DNA of 64,000 nt from JBAYJC01 sp041665285 (GCA_041665285.1 JBAYJC010000005.1:1-64000), one strand, 5' to 3'; positions 13,935 to 22,853 are shown, numbered from the stretch's first letter. Numbers and translations are program-made. Notes: a model not told the origin generated them from the sequence alone.

Positions 13935-16163
13935 ATGTCTCGCCGCCGTCGCTCGTCGATTGATTTGCATTTGGATCCAGAAACTCGAAATGGGATCCTT
14001 GTGCTGTGCCTTTTTGCCTTTGCGCTTTTCGTGTTTCTTGCACGCTTTGGCATGGCGGGGAGCGTGGGGAGAGCGCTTGATGAAGGACTGTCCTACATTT
14101 TTGGATGGGACTTGATCGTGTTGCCCATCATCTTTATTGCATGGGGGTATTATTTGATTGCACCAACACGTCTGCCAATCCGCGTGACCAATGTGATTGG
14201 CATTGCCCTGTTTTATCTGACCATGAATCCGTTGGTGCATCTGCTGACCTTTCCAAAAATCAACGAACACATTGCGGATGGACCTTTAGCCGCGGCTGGC
14301 GGGAAGTTGGGAGAGACTGTTGCCGTCCCTCTGGTAAACATGATGGGCATGGCCGGGACAGTCGTCTTATTGGGCGCGTTGTTTCTCGTGTCGCTACTTC
14401 TCATTTTTAATGCAACGCTACAAGAAATTTTGTTTGTTTTTAGTTGGCTGTGGAAAGGAGTCTTGTTTGTATTGAAAGCGATTGTTTCGCCACTCATCAA
14501 ATGGCAGGATCGTCGCGTCATTGAAAAAGCGACTCAGCCTATTGCGAGTTCTGTTCCGTCTGAAACGGTCTCTGCGCCAGCGGTCCCAGTTCCAGCGCCA
14601 ACTCATGCGGTAAAGTCAGAAGATGAAGAGGAAGGCGAGGAAGAAGAAGGGGAAGAGGAAGATGATGACGAAGAAAAAATTGAGGCAAAACCAAAGAAAA
14701 AGTATCCAAAGATAGAAATTCCTTTTGATTTATTAGAGCGTCGTGATCAAAAGCCTAATTCTGGTGATGTTGTTCAGCGCCGCGAGATGATTCGTTCGAC
14801 ATTTGATAAGTTTGGGATTCCTGTGGAAATGGCAGAGGTGGCTATTGGCCCGACCGTAACGCAGTTTTCCTTGCGTCCAGCTGATGGGGTCAAGCTCACG
14901 CGTATCACAGCTTTGCATAACGACTTGGCATTGGCACTTGCCGCGCATCCTATTCGTATTGAGGCACCCATTCCTGGAAAGTCTCTTGTGGGTATTGAAG
15001 TGCCGAATCAGTCTGTCGCGACGGTTGGTATGCGCGAGATTCTTGAGTCAAAAGAGTTTCGTGAACGCAAATCCTCCATTACGTTTGCGCTTGGTAAGGA
15101 TGTTGCGGGCAAGCCATGGGTTGCGGATCTGCATCGCATGCCGCATTTGCTCGTTGCTGGCGCAACCGGGTCAGGCAAATCCGTGTGTTTGAATACGCTC
15201 ATCATGTCTTTCCTCTTTGCGAATAGCCCAGATGAGGTCAAGTTTGTGATGGTGGATCCAAAACGTGTGGAATTGCAGATCTATAACGGCATTCCCCATT
15301 TGATTACGCCAGTTATTACGCAAGTGAAAGAGACGGTAAATGCTCTGAAGCACCTGCTCGGCGAAATGGATCGTCGTTATGATCTGCTTTCAAAGTTCGG
15401 CGTGCGTGACTTGGCGACATACAATGCTCGTGTGGAAGACAAGCTTCCGATTATTGTTGTCGTGATCGATGAGCTCGCGGATTTGATGGTGACAGCCGCG
15501 CAGGAAGTTGAAGGCCCGATTGTGCGCCTTTGTCAGATGTCTCGTGCAGTGGGTATTCACCTTGTGCTCGCCACCCAGCGTCCCTCTGTTGATGTCATTA
15601 CAGGTCTGATCAAAGCAAATATTCCGGCGCGCATTGCCTTTGCCGTGGCATCGCAAATGGATTCTCGAACCATTCTTGATCAGCAGGGCGCGGAAAAGTT
15701 GCTTGGTCGTGGAGATATGTTGCTTTCCACGGCAGAAATGTCTTCTGTAAAACGTATCCAGGGATGCTTTGTTTCGGAAAAGGAGATTCAGCAGGTTGTA
15801 GATTTTATCAAATCGCATTACGAACCTGCGGATTACGACCTGACTTACACAGAACGACCATCTGCGGGAGGCACGGTCATGAATGGGAGCAGTGCAGGCG
15901 ATGATGATGGCGGGGATGATTTATATGAGGCGGCTATTGATGAGATTCGGCAATCGAAAAAAGCGTCCACGACCTTTTTACAGCGACGTCTTGGTGTTGG
16001 ATATGCGCGCGCCGCTCGGTTGATGGATATTCTAGAGCGTAAGGGCGTAATCGGTCCTGGTGACGGAGCAAAGCCTCGTGCGATTTTGTTGGATGGAATG
16101 AGCTCAGCGGCAGAGGATGGAGCGGAGGAAGGTGAAGGGCAGGTTGAGGAAGAATCGCTGTAG
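13935..16163 (+). CDS. ftsK: FtsK/SpoIIIE DNA translocase
   Basis: 742 aa. Septal DNA pump for chromosome segregation. N-terminal membrane domain with four helices in about residues 18-190, an acidic linker at about 230-250 (long Glu/Asp runs), then the alpha-beta motor with Walker A GATGSGKS near 409 and Walker B VVVIDELADLMV near 510. The C-terminal gamma winged helix that reads polar DNA sequences is present (STTFLQRRLGVGYARAARLM). No SD. Ends in TAG, three bases before the next gene. Confidence 0.95.
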   Translation: MSRRRRSSIDLHLDPETRNGILVLCLFAFALFVFLARFGMAGSVGRALDEGLSYIFGWDLIVLPIIFIAWGYYLIAPTRLPIRVTNVIGIALFYLTMNPLVHLLTFPKINEHIADGPLAAAGGKLGETVAVPLVNMMGMAGTVVLLGALFLVSLLLIFNATLQEILFVFSWLWKGVLFVLKAIVSPLIKWQDRRVIEKATQPIASSVPSETVSAPAVPVPAPTHAVKSEDEEEGEEEEGEEEDDDEEKIEAKPKKKYPKIEIPFDLLERRDQKPNSGDVVQRREMIRSTFDKFGIPVEMAEVAIGPTVTQFSLRPADGVKLTRITALHNDLALALAAHPIRIEAPIPGKSLVGIEVPNQSVATVGMREILESKEFRERKSSITFALGKDVAGKPWVADLHRMPHLLVAGATGSGKSVCLNTLIMSFLFANSPDEVKFVMVDPKRVELQIYNGIPHLITPVITQVKETVNALKHLLGEMDRRYDLLSKFGVRDLATYNARVEDKLPIIVVVIDELADLMVTAAQEVEGPIVRLCQMSRAVGIHLVLATQRPSVDVITGLIKANIPARIAFAVASQMDSRTILDQQGAEKLLGRGDMLLSTAEMSSVKRIQGCFVSEKEIQQVVDFIKSHYEPADYDLTYTERPSAGGTVMNGSSAGDDDGGDDLYEAAIDEIRQSKKASTTFLQRRLGVGYARAARLMDILERKGVIGPGDGAKPRAILLDGMSSAAEDGAEEGEGQVEEESL

Positions 16164-16166
16164 TCT

Positions 16167-16856
16167 ATGCCATTTGTCCAAAAGAGCGTGAATGCAGAGG
16201 GCGGACTCGGCGCTGATCTTCGCGAACTTCGAGAACGGTGCGGATTGAGCGTGGAAGAAATATCGCGAAAAACAAAGGTCATTCCTTCGCAGATTCGTGC
16301 ATGGGAAAATAATCAATGGGAAAGCTCAGAAGATGTCATTTACCTTGAAAAGCTTTTTCGCTCGTATGTTTCCGCGCTTGGTGGCACAGGTTCCTATTTT
16401 TTGGATAAATATCGTGGAGCATTAGCAGAGCGCGGAGTAACGGCGCAACGCGAGGATTATCTTCCGCGTGTGCGTAACATCCCACGTTTTGATATGGCGG
16501 TCGGCGCACGTATAAAAACGCTGGCGATATTTGGTGGGTTTGTGGCGCTTCTTGTGGGATATGTCTTTTTTCAGGTTTATGCTATTTCCATCCCACCACC
16601 GCTGGAAGTGTTTCAGCCTGCAGATGGTCAGCGTATTGATAATCCGCGACTCCACGTACAAGGCAGAACAGGGGTCAACGCGAGCGTGACTATCAACGAA
16701 CGTCCTGCAATCGTTCAACGTGATGGCACCTTTGCTTTGGAGATTGACGTGCCACGAGGAACAACGCTCGTCGTGGTCTCTGCGAAAAAACGGTATGGGA
16801 AAGAGGTGGAAGTTGTTCGCCGCGTTGTGTACGAACGGCCAATCCTAGAGGAATGA
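16167..16856 (+). CDS. RodZ-like protein: HTH, one membrane helix, Ig-like domain
   Basis: 229 aa. N-terminal HTH_25-type domain (LGADLRELRERCGLSVEEI, then RKTKVIPSQIRAWENNQW), a transmembrane helix at about 112-135 (LAIFGGFVALLVGYVFF) and an extracytoplasmic beta domain (RIDNPRLHVQGRTGVNASVT). This is the layout of RodZ, which links the elongation machinery to the membrane, and of related CPR proteins. Three bases after ftsK, so the two are co-transcribed and both act at the cell envelope. Confidence 0.8.
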   Translation: MPFVQKSVNAEGGLGADLRELRERCGLSVEEISRKTKVIPSQIRAWENNQWESSEDVIYLEKLFRSYVSALGGTGSYFLDKYRGALAERGVTAQREDYLPRVRNIPRFDMAVGARIKTLAIFGGFVALLVGYVFFQVYAISIPPPLEVFQPADGQRIDNPRLHVQGRTGVNASVTINERPAIVQRDGTFALEIDVPRGTTLVVVSAKKRYGKEVEVVRRVVYERPILEE

Positions 16857-16882
16857 AAAAAATCGCGTGTGCGATTTTTTTC
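16855..16882 (+). terminator. ftsK operon terminator
   Basis: AAAAAATCGC-GTGT-GCGATTTTTT hairpin right after the stop. Confidence 0.85.
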
Positions 16883-17073
16883 TATCCTCCGTCCGAACCT
16901 GCAAAGTAGCGCCACGAAAAAGAGGATGTGTTCTCGAGATGGTTAGAGAGAAAGACTACCATCACGAGACAACAAAGATAACGTACGCTACTCCGCAGAT
17001 GCAGAGGGATGATAGTATCGAATATAGTCGCCATTTTCTGGTGCGTCAAGCGGCGTCGTATACGTTCTGTTAA

Positions 17074-17100
17074 CAAAAGCCCGCCGAAGGAGAAGCGGGG
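17074..17100 (-). terminator. Terminator of a small minus-strand unit
   Basis: CCCGC/GCGGG stem followed by TTTTG on the minus strand; closes the unit that may contain 17129-17233. Confidence 0.55.
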
Positions 17101-17128
17101 AGTGCGAGGTTAGCGCTGGAAGCCATTG

Positions 17129-17233
17129 CTAGAAGCGCCGTTGCGGCCTTTGGAGCCGATGGGCAAACCTTGTTAGGTCGCCCCAGAAGAGAACGAAGAG
17201 CGCCAGGCTAATTCCGAGGAGGGTGGCAGACAT
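17129..17233 (-). CDS. Possible 34-aa membrane peptide
   Basis: ATG at 17231-17233, stop TAG at 17129-17131. Residues 3-18 are hydrophobic (ATLLGISLALFVLFW), then a basic tail. AGGTGT is a weak SD. An alternative frame ends at TAA 17110-17112, closer to the terminator, so the 3' end is uncertain. The remainder of 16883-17301 holds nothing else I recognise. Confidence 0.35.
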   Translation of the reverse strand: MSATLLGISLALFVLFWGDLTRFAHRLQRPQRRF

Positions 17234-17284
17234 ACACCTGATCTTTCTGCACCTGGATGTGCGGGATTGTCAGCGCGTTGTGAT

Positions 17285-17321
17285 GAGCGGCCGCTTGCTT
17301 TCTAGCGACTCGGCCGCTTGA
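17285..17321 (-). terminator. Hairpin over the stop codon of 17302-17610
   Basis: AGCGGCCG/CGGCCGCT perfect 8-bp arms; the stop codon lies in the loop. No clear T run. Confidence 0.5.
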
Positions 17322-17610
17322 CGAATCGAATGGTCGCTTCGTTGGTGCCCGGGTGGTAGTCCGCGAGCGGGTATCTCCGGGATTGAGCCTCGAGCAGGTT
17401 GACCTCGTGCACGGGCTTTGTCGTTTCCGGAGGCCGCATGTCCTTGTGGCCGCAGATGATCATGACCGGATACTCCGCACTGCTCCACCAGATGATGTAG
17501 GGCGTGGATTCGAGCGTGTCCCTTTGCGATGCCGTGTGCAGTCGCCGTGGACCCAGCTTGGTGATCAGGGGGAAGGGTTTCCCCCGAACGTCTGCTTGTA
17601 CGGTTTGCAT
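17302..17610 (-). CDS. Small orphan protein
   Basis: 102 aa from MQTVQADVRG; GGGGGG six bases upstream and a promoter at 17641-17669 favour this start over the ATG at 17655. Mixed composition with a beta-rich middle (TPYIIWWSSAEYPVMIICGH) and a basic C-terminus. No signal peptide. No family recognised. Confidence 0.6.
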   Translation of the reverse strand: MQTVQADVRGKPFPLITKLGPRRLHTASQRDTLESTPYIIWWSSAEYPVMIICGHKDMRPPETTKPVHEVNLLEAQSRRYPLADYHPGTNEATIRFVKRPSR

Positions 17611-17640
17611 GTGTCCCCCCGTTGGTTCCGAAGATAGAGA

Positions 17641-17669
17641 AGTGTAGATTTTCAAAGAAAGAAAGTCAA
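17641..17669 (-). promoter_or_regulatory. Promoter of 17302-17610
   Basis: Minus strand: TTGACT (17664-17669), 17-base spacer, TACACT (17641-17646). Confidence 0.65.
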
Positions 17670-17681
17670 GTACTTGAGCCT

Positions 17682-17725
17682 GTAAAAATAAAAGCGCGGC
17701 ACCACCCAGGTTTGGATGATGCCGC
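17682..17725 (-). terminator. Terminator of the 17753-19586 operon
   Basis: GCGGCA/TGCCGC stem followed by TTTATTTTTAC on the minus strand. Confidence 0.7.
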
Positions 17726-17752
17726 AGAACGCTGTTCCCCGGACGAGGGTCG

Positions 17753-18733
17753 CTACTCCTCGTCCGTCTTGGCCGCGCCGACGAGGGCGGTCTCCTCGAT
17801 GTACTGGACCGTCCTCGCGGCCCGCTCGGCCTGCCGGGCCTTGATGGCCTGGAGCTCGGCCTCCTCCTCCAGGAAGACCGGCTCCAGGCGGTCGCTCAAC
17901 TCCGCGTAGTGGCGCATGGCCACGAACAACGCGAAGTTCGTCAGGAGCAGAGCAAAGCCGCTCTGTCGGACCTCACCCTCGAGGATGACGGCCCTCTTGA
18001 GCACGAGCACGGCGCGGGGCGCGAACCCGTCGCCCGTGTCCGTGTGCCCGAGCCCGAGGAGAATCAACTCCTCGCGGGGCTTGCCCGGGCGCTCCTCGCC
18101 GGTGGTGAAGATCGGTACCCCGCCGGCCTTGTTGGCCAGCACGTCGAGGACCGCCTTCACCGGCAAGACGACGCTGTACTCCACGTCCTCCTTGCGGAGG
18201 GGCGTCTCGTCCTGGCACCCGCCGTGCACGAAGTACTGCATCGTGGCGTGCCTGGCCATGGGCTTCGCGGAGAAGACCTGTCCGGACTTGCTGTGGACGC
18301 CCTTGCCGGCGATGAGGCCGTCCAACATCCTCCGGTCGTACTCGGAGATCGGGGCGTCCGCGGCCCCCCGGCTCTCCCGCAGGGCGGCGAAGAACTTCGC
18401 CTCGGCCGTCTTCCTCGCCGTCTCCTCGCCGTTGGGCTTCTCGGCCTCGTCGGCCTTGGCCTCGGCCACGGGGTCGTCCGTGAGGACGTCCGCGCCCTTG
18501 AGGTGGAACGTCACCTCGCCGTCGTGGATCTCCACCTTGCTCTCGTCGCGGCGCACGGCCACGACGATCTTCCTCGACTCCTGCCGCATCCGGACCTGCT
18601 CGTTCGGCGGGCCGAGGGCGCCCTCCGGGTCACCCTCGTCGATGGTGCGGAGGTTGGAGATGGAGATGGTCCCATCCCCGATGTGGGCAAACACCCTGAC
18701 GCCGTACTGCCCCTGGTTCTCGTTCGTCTTCAT
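17753..18733 (-). CDS. Orphan protein, very GC-rich gene
   Basis: 326 aa; AAGAGG before the ATG. Nearly every third codon position is G or C, more extreme than most neighbours. N-terminal strand-rich part (GVRVFAHIGDGTISISNL), an acidic/Ala-rich linker at about 90-115, a central domain (QYFVHGGCQDETPLRKEDVE) and a helical C-terminus (FLEEEAELQAIKARQAERAA). No membrane helix. Second gene of an operon with 18756-19586 (22-base gap). No family recognised. Confidence 0.65.
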   Translation of the reverse strand: MKTNENQGQYGVRVFAHIGDGTISISNLRTIDEGDPEGALGPPNEQVRMRQESRKIVVAVRRDESKVEIHDGEVTFHLKGADVLTDDPVAEAKADEAEKPNGEETARKTAEAKFFAALRESRGAADAPISEYDRRMLDGLIAGKGVHSKSGQVFSAKPMARHATMQYFVHGGCQDETPLRKEDVEYSVVLPVKAVLDVLANKAGGVPIFTTGEERPGKPREELILLGLGHTDTGDGFAPRAVLVLKRAVILEGEVRQSGFALLLTNFALFVAMRHYAELSDRLEPVFLEEEAELQAIKARQAERAARTVQYIEETALVGAAKTDEE

Positions 18734-18755
18734 GGTTGACCTCTTCCCGTGTCGT

Positions 18756-19586
18756 TTATCGCCTGTGGTAGATCATCGGCGTCACCGTGGCGCCGATGGG
18801 GTTGCTGAGTCTCGACTCTGCCGCGTCCAGCCTGTTGAGGATGGCGCGCTCCTGGCCGAGGAGTTCCGCGTAGCGCGCGGTCATCCCAGCCAGACTGTTC
18901 TGGTACTGCTGGATGGCTCCCAGCAGGTGATCGCGCTTGGCGACAAAGGGCGGGGGTTCCGCCTTTTCGCCGCGCATGACCTTGAGCACGTGCAGGTTGA
19001 GCCCGCTCTTCTTGGCCTTGGGAGGCTTGGGAAGCGCGAGCAGTTCCGCGTACATCCTCACGACGTCGTAAGGCATGTTTTCGGAAAGCCTGCAGAGGTC
19101 TGCCTTGATCCCCTCCAACGGACACGGGTCCGTGGTGAGTTGCTCCATGGCTTGGAGCACACGCTCGCTGGCAAACCAGCCAAGCGATTCGAGGTGGTCT
19201 CTCTGCGGGTCGAGCGCTACGCGCACGGCCTGCAGGTTCTCGTACTCGCGGGCAACACTCTGTGCCGCGCAGTAGAGCGCCTCGTCATAGCCATCGACGT
19301 CGCACACGAATGTCGGCAGGGGCGCGTGCTTTTGCGCCTTCCTGTAACGCCCGGCCACGATCGCGGCGGCCCGCTCGTTCATGATGAGCGCGTCCGCGGC
19401 CAGGGATCGGTCATAGACCTCTCCGAGCCACGCCACGTCCATCCTGAGCACTTCATCCGACGGCTCCCACTCCGTCGGTTCCTCGTCCGCGACGAAGTCG
19501 AGGTGCTCGGTACCGATCTCGCGCCAGGGCAAGTCGCCCCTACGCGGCTCAACGATCGTGAACTCCACCTTTTCTTCTTCTTCCAT
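18756..19586 (-). CDS. Orphan protein, first gene of a two-gene operon
   Basis: 276 aa; AAGGAGG before the ATG. Acidic N-terminus (MEEEEKVEFTIVEPRRGDL), then mostly alpha-helical with a coiled-coil-like C-terminal third (LLGAIQQYQNSLAGMTARY, ELLGQERAILNRLDAAESRL). Promoter at 19665-19693. The acid/helix make-up suggests a partner-binding protein; no family recognised. Confidence 0.65.
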   Translation of the reverse strand: MEEEEKVEFTIVEPRRGDLPWREIGTEHLDFVADEEPTEWEPSDEVLRMDVAWLGEVYDRSLAADALIMNERAAAIVAGRYRKAQKHAPLPTFVCDVDGYDEALYCAAQSVAREYENLQAVRVALDPQRDHLESLGWFASERVLQAMEQLTTDPCPLEGIKADLCRLSENMPYDVVRMYAELLALPKPPKAKKSGLNLHVLKVMRGEKAEPPPFVAKRDHLLGAIQQYQNSLAGMTARYAELLGQERAILNRLDAAESRLSNPIGATVTPMIYHRR

Positions 19587-19664
19587 CCGGTGCCTCCTTA
19601 TCTATGTTTTCTTGCCAGCAGTTGCCAACAAAACATGGATCAGGATGCATTTCAGGAACAGAGA

Positions 19665-19693
19665 ACCATAGCTGATTTTTTGCGTTTTGTCAA
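19665..19693 (-). promoter_or_regulatory. Promoter of the 17753-19586 operon
   Basis: Minus strand: TTGACA (19688-19693), 17-base spacer, TATGGT (19665-19670). Confidence 0.7.
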
Positions 19694-19801
19694 GGGTTCT
19701 TCGCGTCTTTATCCAAGACACCCCTCCATCATCCTCAAAGAGAATAACAAAGGGGTGTAGGCGGTCAGGGCGCCTGGAAGAGGAAGTCCTGACAAGGTGG
19801 G

Positions 19802-20527
19802 CTACAGCTCCGGGAATCGGGGAGTGCAGTCGTTGGGGCGGGTGGCAATTGGGGTGGAGCGCGCGCAGAGTCCGCTGTTCGTGGTGAACCAGTCAGAGAG
19901 TGAGCGCTCGTTGACGTCCGGGTTGCCATTCGGCAGGATTGCGCCTTCTTGGGGGCGATAGTCCACGCCGAGCTGCATCCGCGCGTCGCCGGTCATGGTC
20001 GCCTCGACCACGAAGACCGCGTCCTCGAAGCCAGCGAGATTTCCGTGGCGCACGCCGCCGTGAAGCACGTGGTCCGTGGGGACTTGGGCTCGGAAGATGG
20101 AGCCGTTGCCTACGGACACGGGCCGGTGTGCGTCCGTGCCGAACCAGGGCATGCGCTGGTAAAGACCAGCCCATGCGACCCCCTGGCCGTTGTGGTTCGT
20201 GCCCGCGATGGACGCGAGCGTTCCGTCCGCGCGCACGCCGTAGAGCGTGGCGGACACGATCGTGACCGTGGCGCCCGGGCGGTCTGCGACTACCTGGAAC
20301 CAACCTGCCACATCGCTGTCCGTGGGGCGGCGCGGGTGGTGCATCCTGCACACACCCAGAGCGGACGGTTGTTGCGTCGGACCGCTGACGATGGTGCAGG
20401 CGTAGACCTGCGCCGACGAGGCCCGACCGATGGTGCGCGTCTGCGGCGGTACATCCGCGCCCTCAGGCACGCATCCGCACGCCGTCACAAACGCGCACAG
20501 CCCGATCAACCAACCCAACATGTCCAT
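19802..20527 (-). CDS. Predicted lipoprotein, orphan
   Basis: 241 aa from MDMLGWLIGLCAFVTAC, with AGGAGG six bases upstream. The lipobox VTAC puts the lipidated cysteine at residue 17. The mature protein is Gly/Ala-rich and strand-rich (GATVTIVSATLYGVRADG, AVFVVEATMTGDARMQLGVD) with four further cysteines. Presumably exposed on the outer face of the membrane. No family recognised. An inverted repeat GTCAGG/CCTGAC (19763-19793) lies downstream. Confidence 0.7.
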   Translation of the reverse strand: MDMLGWLIGLCAFVTACGCVPEGADVPPQTRTIGRASSAQVYACTIVSGPTQQPSALGVCRMHHPRRPTDSDVAGWFQVVADRPGATVTIVSATLYGVRADGTLASIAGTNHNGQGVAWAGLYQRMPWFGTDAHRPVSVGNGSIFRAQVPTDHVLHGGVRHGNLAGFEDAVFVVEATMTGDARMQLGVDYRPQEGAILPNGNPDVNERSLSDWFTTNSGLCARSTPIATRPNDCTPRFPEL

Positions 20528-20728
20528 GGATCCTCCTGATAGCAACACACCCCGCGGAAAGCAGGGTGCAATTTGTGGCAATGATCAGCTTGCCGCTTTT
20601 CATGCTGAAAGTTTCAGGAGGAAAAGTGACACGCCGAGGAATATCACTGTGTAACGTAGGCGATAATGACTTTGTCTGCCAGAGCGTCCACTAGAGAGCG
20701 TTGATCCATGATCCACGATCTGTAGCGG

Positions 20729-20754
20729 CGCGGGAGGTTATATCAACTCTCCCG
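20729..20754. other. Hairpin in the 20528-20794 intergenic region
   Basis: GCGGGAG/CTCCCGC arms with an AT-rich loop. Could be the 3' end of 20795-21004, although no T run follows. The intergenic stretch otherwise shows only a 22-codon GTG frame with AGGAGG at 20626, which I do not call. Confidence 0.4.
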
Positions 20755-20794
20755 CAGAAGAGACCTCCTTTCTTGTTGGGTGTTTCTGGATGGC

Positions 20795-21004
20795 CTAGCC
20801 ACTCAGCGCGTTGAGCCAGGCCCACTCGCTGAAGGCGCCCTGAGGCAACCGCACGAGGCGATCACCATAGGGTAGAACCTGCCAGACAATCTCGACAGCC
20901 TCCTCGACATCCTGGATGTCTGAGGCGCTGAGCTCGGCCGGGATGCCGGACGCGAGATACTCGAGTGTCTCGAGCAGGCCGGGGGTGTCCTTGGCGATTC
21001 CCAT
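20795..21004 (-). CDS. Small acidic orphan protein
   Basis: 69 aa; AAAGG before the ATG. Acidic and helical (ETLEYLASGIPAELSASDIQ, DVEEAVEIVWQVLPYGDRLV). No signal or membrane segment. No family recognised. Confidence 0.55.
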   Translation of the reverse strand: MGIAKDTPGLLETLEYLASGIPAELSASDIQDVEEAVEIVWQVLPYGDRLVRLPQGAFSEWAWLNALSG

Positions 21005-21126
21005 GGCCGATGCCTTTCTGTAGCGGTTGCTACACTCGAGCGTCGAGTAAACTCGGCGATCAGGGGTAGCAGAGGAGAGACAGGCGTCGATCTCCTCTAC
21101 GCGATTGTGAGCGGCACAATCACCGG

Positions 21127-21144
21127 CCAGACTTTCGTGTCTGG
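21127..21144 (-). terminator. Hairpin after the Lys/Ala-rich gene
   Basis: CCAGAC-TTTCGT-GTCTGG stem, 12 bases past the stop; no T run. Confidence 0.5.
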
Positions 21145-21156
21145 TAGACGGGCGCT

Positions 21157-22128
21157 CTACGCGGCCTTGGCTTCGCTGGCGTCGGGCGCCGCGAGCTTCC
21201 GCGCCCGGGGCTTCTTCGCCGCCTTGGCCTCGGGCGCGGGCTTCTTCGCCGCGGGCTTCTTCGCCCGGGGCTTCTTCGCCGCGGCCTTGGCCTCGGGCTT
21301 GGGCGCCTTGGGCTGGGGGAGCTGGGCCGTGAGCCGCGCCCGCTCGGCCCGGCGGGCCGTGCGCCGCTCGAGCTCCTCGGGGGTGACGAAGTCACCGCCC
21401 TTCGGGTCGAGGACCAGGCCGGCGGGCTCGGGCTCGCGCTGGGCCTGGAGCCGGAGCGTGATGAGGTCGGCCTTCGCCGCCTCGCGCTGGGCCTGCGGCG
21501 CCAGCCTCTCGGCCGCGCGCTGGGCCTCGCTCTTGGGGACCGGGGCGAACGCCTTGGCCTTGGCCTCGGCCTCGGCCTTCGCGGCCTTGGCCTTGGCCGC
21601 CGCGACGGCCTCGATCTCGCCCTTGCGGGCGATCCGCTCGGCGCGGGCCTTGCCCTCGGCCTCGACCGCCGCGAGCCTCTTCGCCTCGGCCTCGGCTCGC
21701 GCCAAGGCCCGGACGAACTCCGCGGCCTTGGCCTCGGGCGTCTCGGCCCGGAGCGCGGCCGCCTCGCGCTCGAGCTCGGCGAGCACGGCCCGCCCGGCGA
21801 AGACGATCTTGCCGGAGGAGACCTGCCTCTTGCTGGCCTCCTGCAGGATCTCGAGGGCTCCCTTGAGCGTCTCGGCCTGCTTCTCGGTCAGCACGGCGCG
21901 GAGCGCGGCCGGGGGGCACGCGCTGGCGAGCTCCATGGGGACGTACCCCTGGGGCTTCGCGGTGTAGAAGCCCTTCGCGTCGCAGGTCGCGACCGCGAGG
22001 AGCGCCGCGCGCACGCGCGCGATGGTCGCCTCGAGCACCCGGACCCTGACGGCCGGGGTGAGGTCGACGGCGGCGACGGGGGCGGTGGCGGTGGCGAAGC
22101 GACGGTTGCTACGGGAACGGCTGCTCAT
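21157..22128 (-). CDS. Lys/Ala-rich protein with histone-H1-like tail
   Basis: 323 aa from MSSRSRSNRRFATATA, close to the mobile palindrome at 22181; the longer frame from 22299 only translates that repeat. N-terminal 100 residues may be a small fold; residues about 130-240 are a long Glu/Ala/Lys/Arg helix; the C-terminus is built of KKPRAKKPAAKK-type repeats as in bacterial histone-H1-like and HU-tail proteins. DNA or RNA binding is a reasonable inference. Extremely GC-rich gene, so composition alone favours Ala/Lys/Arg codons. Confidence 0.7.
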   Translation of the reverse strand: MSSRSRSNRRFATATAPVAAVDLTPAVRVRVLEATIARVRAALLAVATCDAKGFYTAKPQGYVPMELASACPPAALRAVLTEKQAETLKGALEILQEASKRQVSSGKIVFAGRAVLAELEREAAALRAETPEAKAAEFVRALARAEAEAKRLAAVEAEGKARAERIARKGEIEAVAAAKAKAAKAEAEAKAKAFAPVPKSEAQRAAERLAPQAQREAAKADLITLRLQAQREPEPAGLVLDPKGGDFVTPEELERRTARRAERARLTAQLPQPKAPKPEAKAAAKKPRAKKPAAKKPAPEAKAAKKPRARKLAAPDASEAKAA

Positions 22129-22180
22129 GGGGGCCTCTTCATGCTCGGGAACTAGCGCGACCGGTTGTGGTGCGCTCTCT

Positions 22181-22316
22181 GTCCCTGCGATCGATGGATG
22201 ATCAGATCCCCCTCCTTTCGAAGGAGGGGTGAGGGGTGGTTGGAGCCACGTACGGGCTCCCACCCCCTCTACCTCCCCCTCGGTGAGGGGGAGAATCATA
22301 CACAGATCGCAGGGAC
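22181..22316. mobile_element. MITE-like element with 12-bp terminal inverted repeats
   Basis: GTCCCTGCGATC (22181-22192) and GATCGCAGGGAC (22305-22316) are perfect inverted ends around the palindromic repeat at 22208-22293. The right end continues as GTCCCTG followed by CATTTTTT, forming a plus-strand terminator (22311-22334). No coding capacity. Confidence 0.6.
22208..22293. repeat. Double-hairpin repeat, copy 1
   Basis: Two short hairpins (CCCCTCC-TTCGA-GGAGGGG type and CTCCCCCTC...GAGGGGGAG type) joined by GTTGGAGCC-N8-GGCTCCCAC. Copies: 23319-23489, 58453-58538 and 59372-59457, the last two inside leuS. Confidence 0.75.
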
Positions 22317-22795
22317 CGAAGTCCCTGCATTTTTTGAAAGATCATCTGTCCGTTTGGACAGAAGGATGTAGAGGCGAGTTGGTGGATACATGCCCGAAGG
22401 CAGATCCATCCAGTAGGAGATTGGTGTCTCGCGGTTGGCAGTCGAAACCGCCGCGTACGAGATCAAGCTCGCCATCTTGCAAGTGCCCGTGTTCGGGCTC
22501 GCAAGACGTTCCTCCTCTACGTCCTTGTGTCCAAGATTCCTCACAGAGCCGGCGCAAGAGATGCCAGAAGGCAAATTGCGCCGGTTCTGAAGAGGGTTTT
22601 TGGGGGCATGGACAAGGGTATCTGCAAGCAGAATCCTTGCCAGTGATCCGCTTCATGGAGGTACTCAGCCGAAGCCGAGTGAGTCCATGTCGCAAATCGC
22701 CGCGGCGGGGGAGCGCGCGGTTGCCCTCCAAAAACTCTCGTCAGAACGTTGAAAACCGACTCGATCGTCCAGGAGCTGAACGATCAAGGGGTTTT
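22317..22795. other. Region without a supported gene
   Basis: It holds a plus-strand terminator-like hairpin (22311-22334), a CTGTCC/GGACAG hairpin (22347-22362) and a CCGGCGCAA/TTGCGCCGG inverted repeat (about 22551-22588). Minus-strand frames such as 22342-22731 have no SD. A structured RNA is possible, but I match it to no known family. Confidence 0.4.
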
Positions 22796-22828
22796 GGCGA
22801 CAGACCTCACTGCACAGTGAGTGTCGCC
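22796..22828 (-). terminator. 3' hairpin of 22854-23048
   Basis: GGCGACA/TGTCGCC outer stem and CTCACTG/CAGTGAG inner stem. On the minus strand AAAACCCC follows, so it is not a classical intrinsic terminator. Confidence 0.5.
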
Positions 22829-22853
22829 GAGATGTCGAAGGGGCGTGGGGTGT

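Noticed and set aside
20626..20694. 22-codon frame from GTG with AGGAGG
   Set aside because: Spacing is short, the peptide has no recognisable features, and it lies in the upstream region of a minus-strand gene; chance is likely.
22342..22731. Minus-strand frame with a hairpin at its stop
   Set aside because: No SD or promoter at its start and low-complexity, coding-unlike composition.
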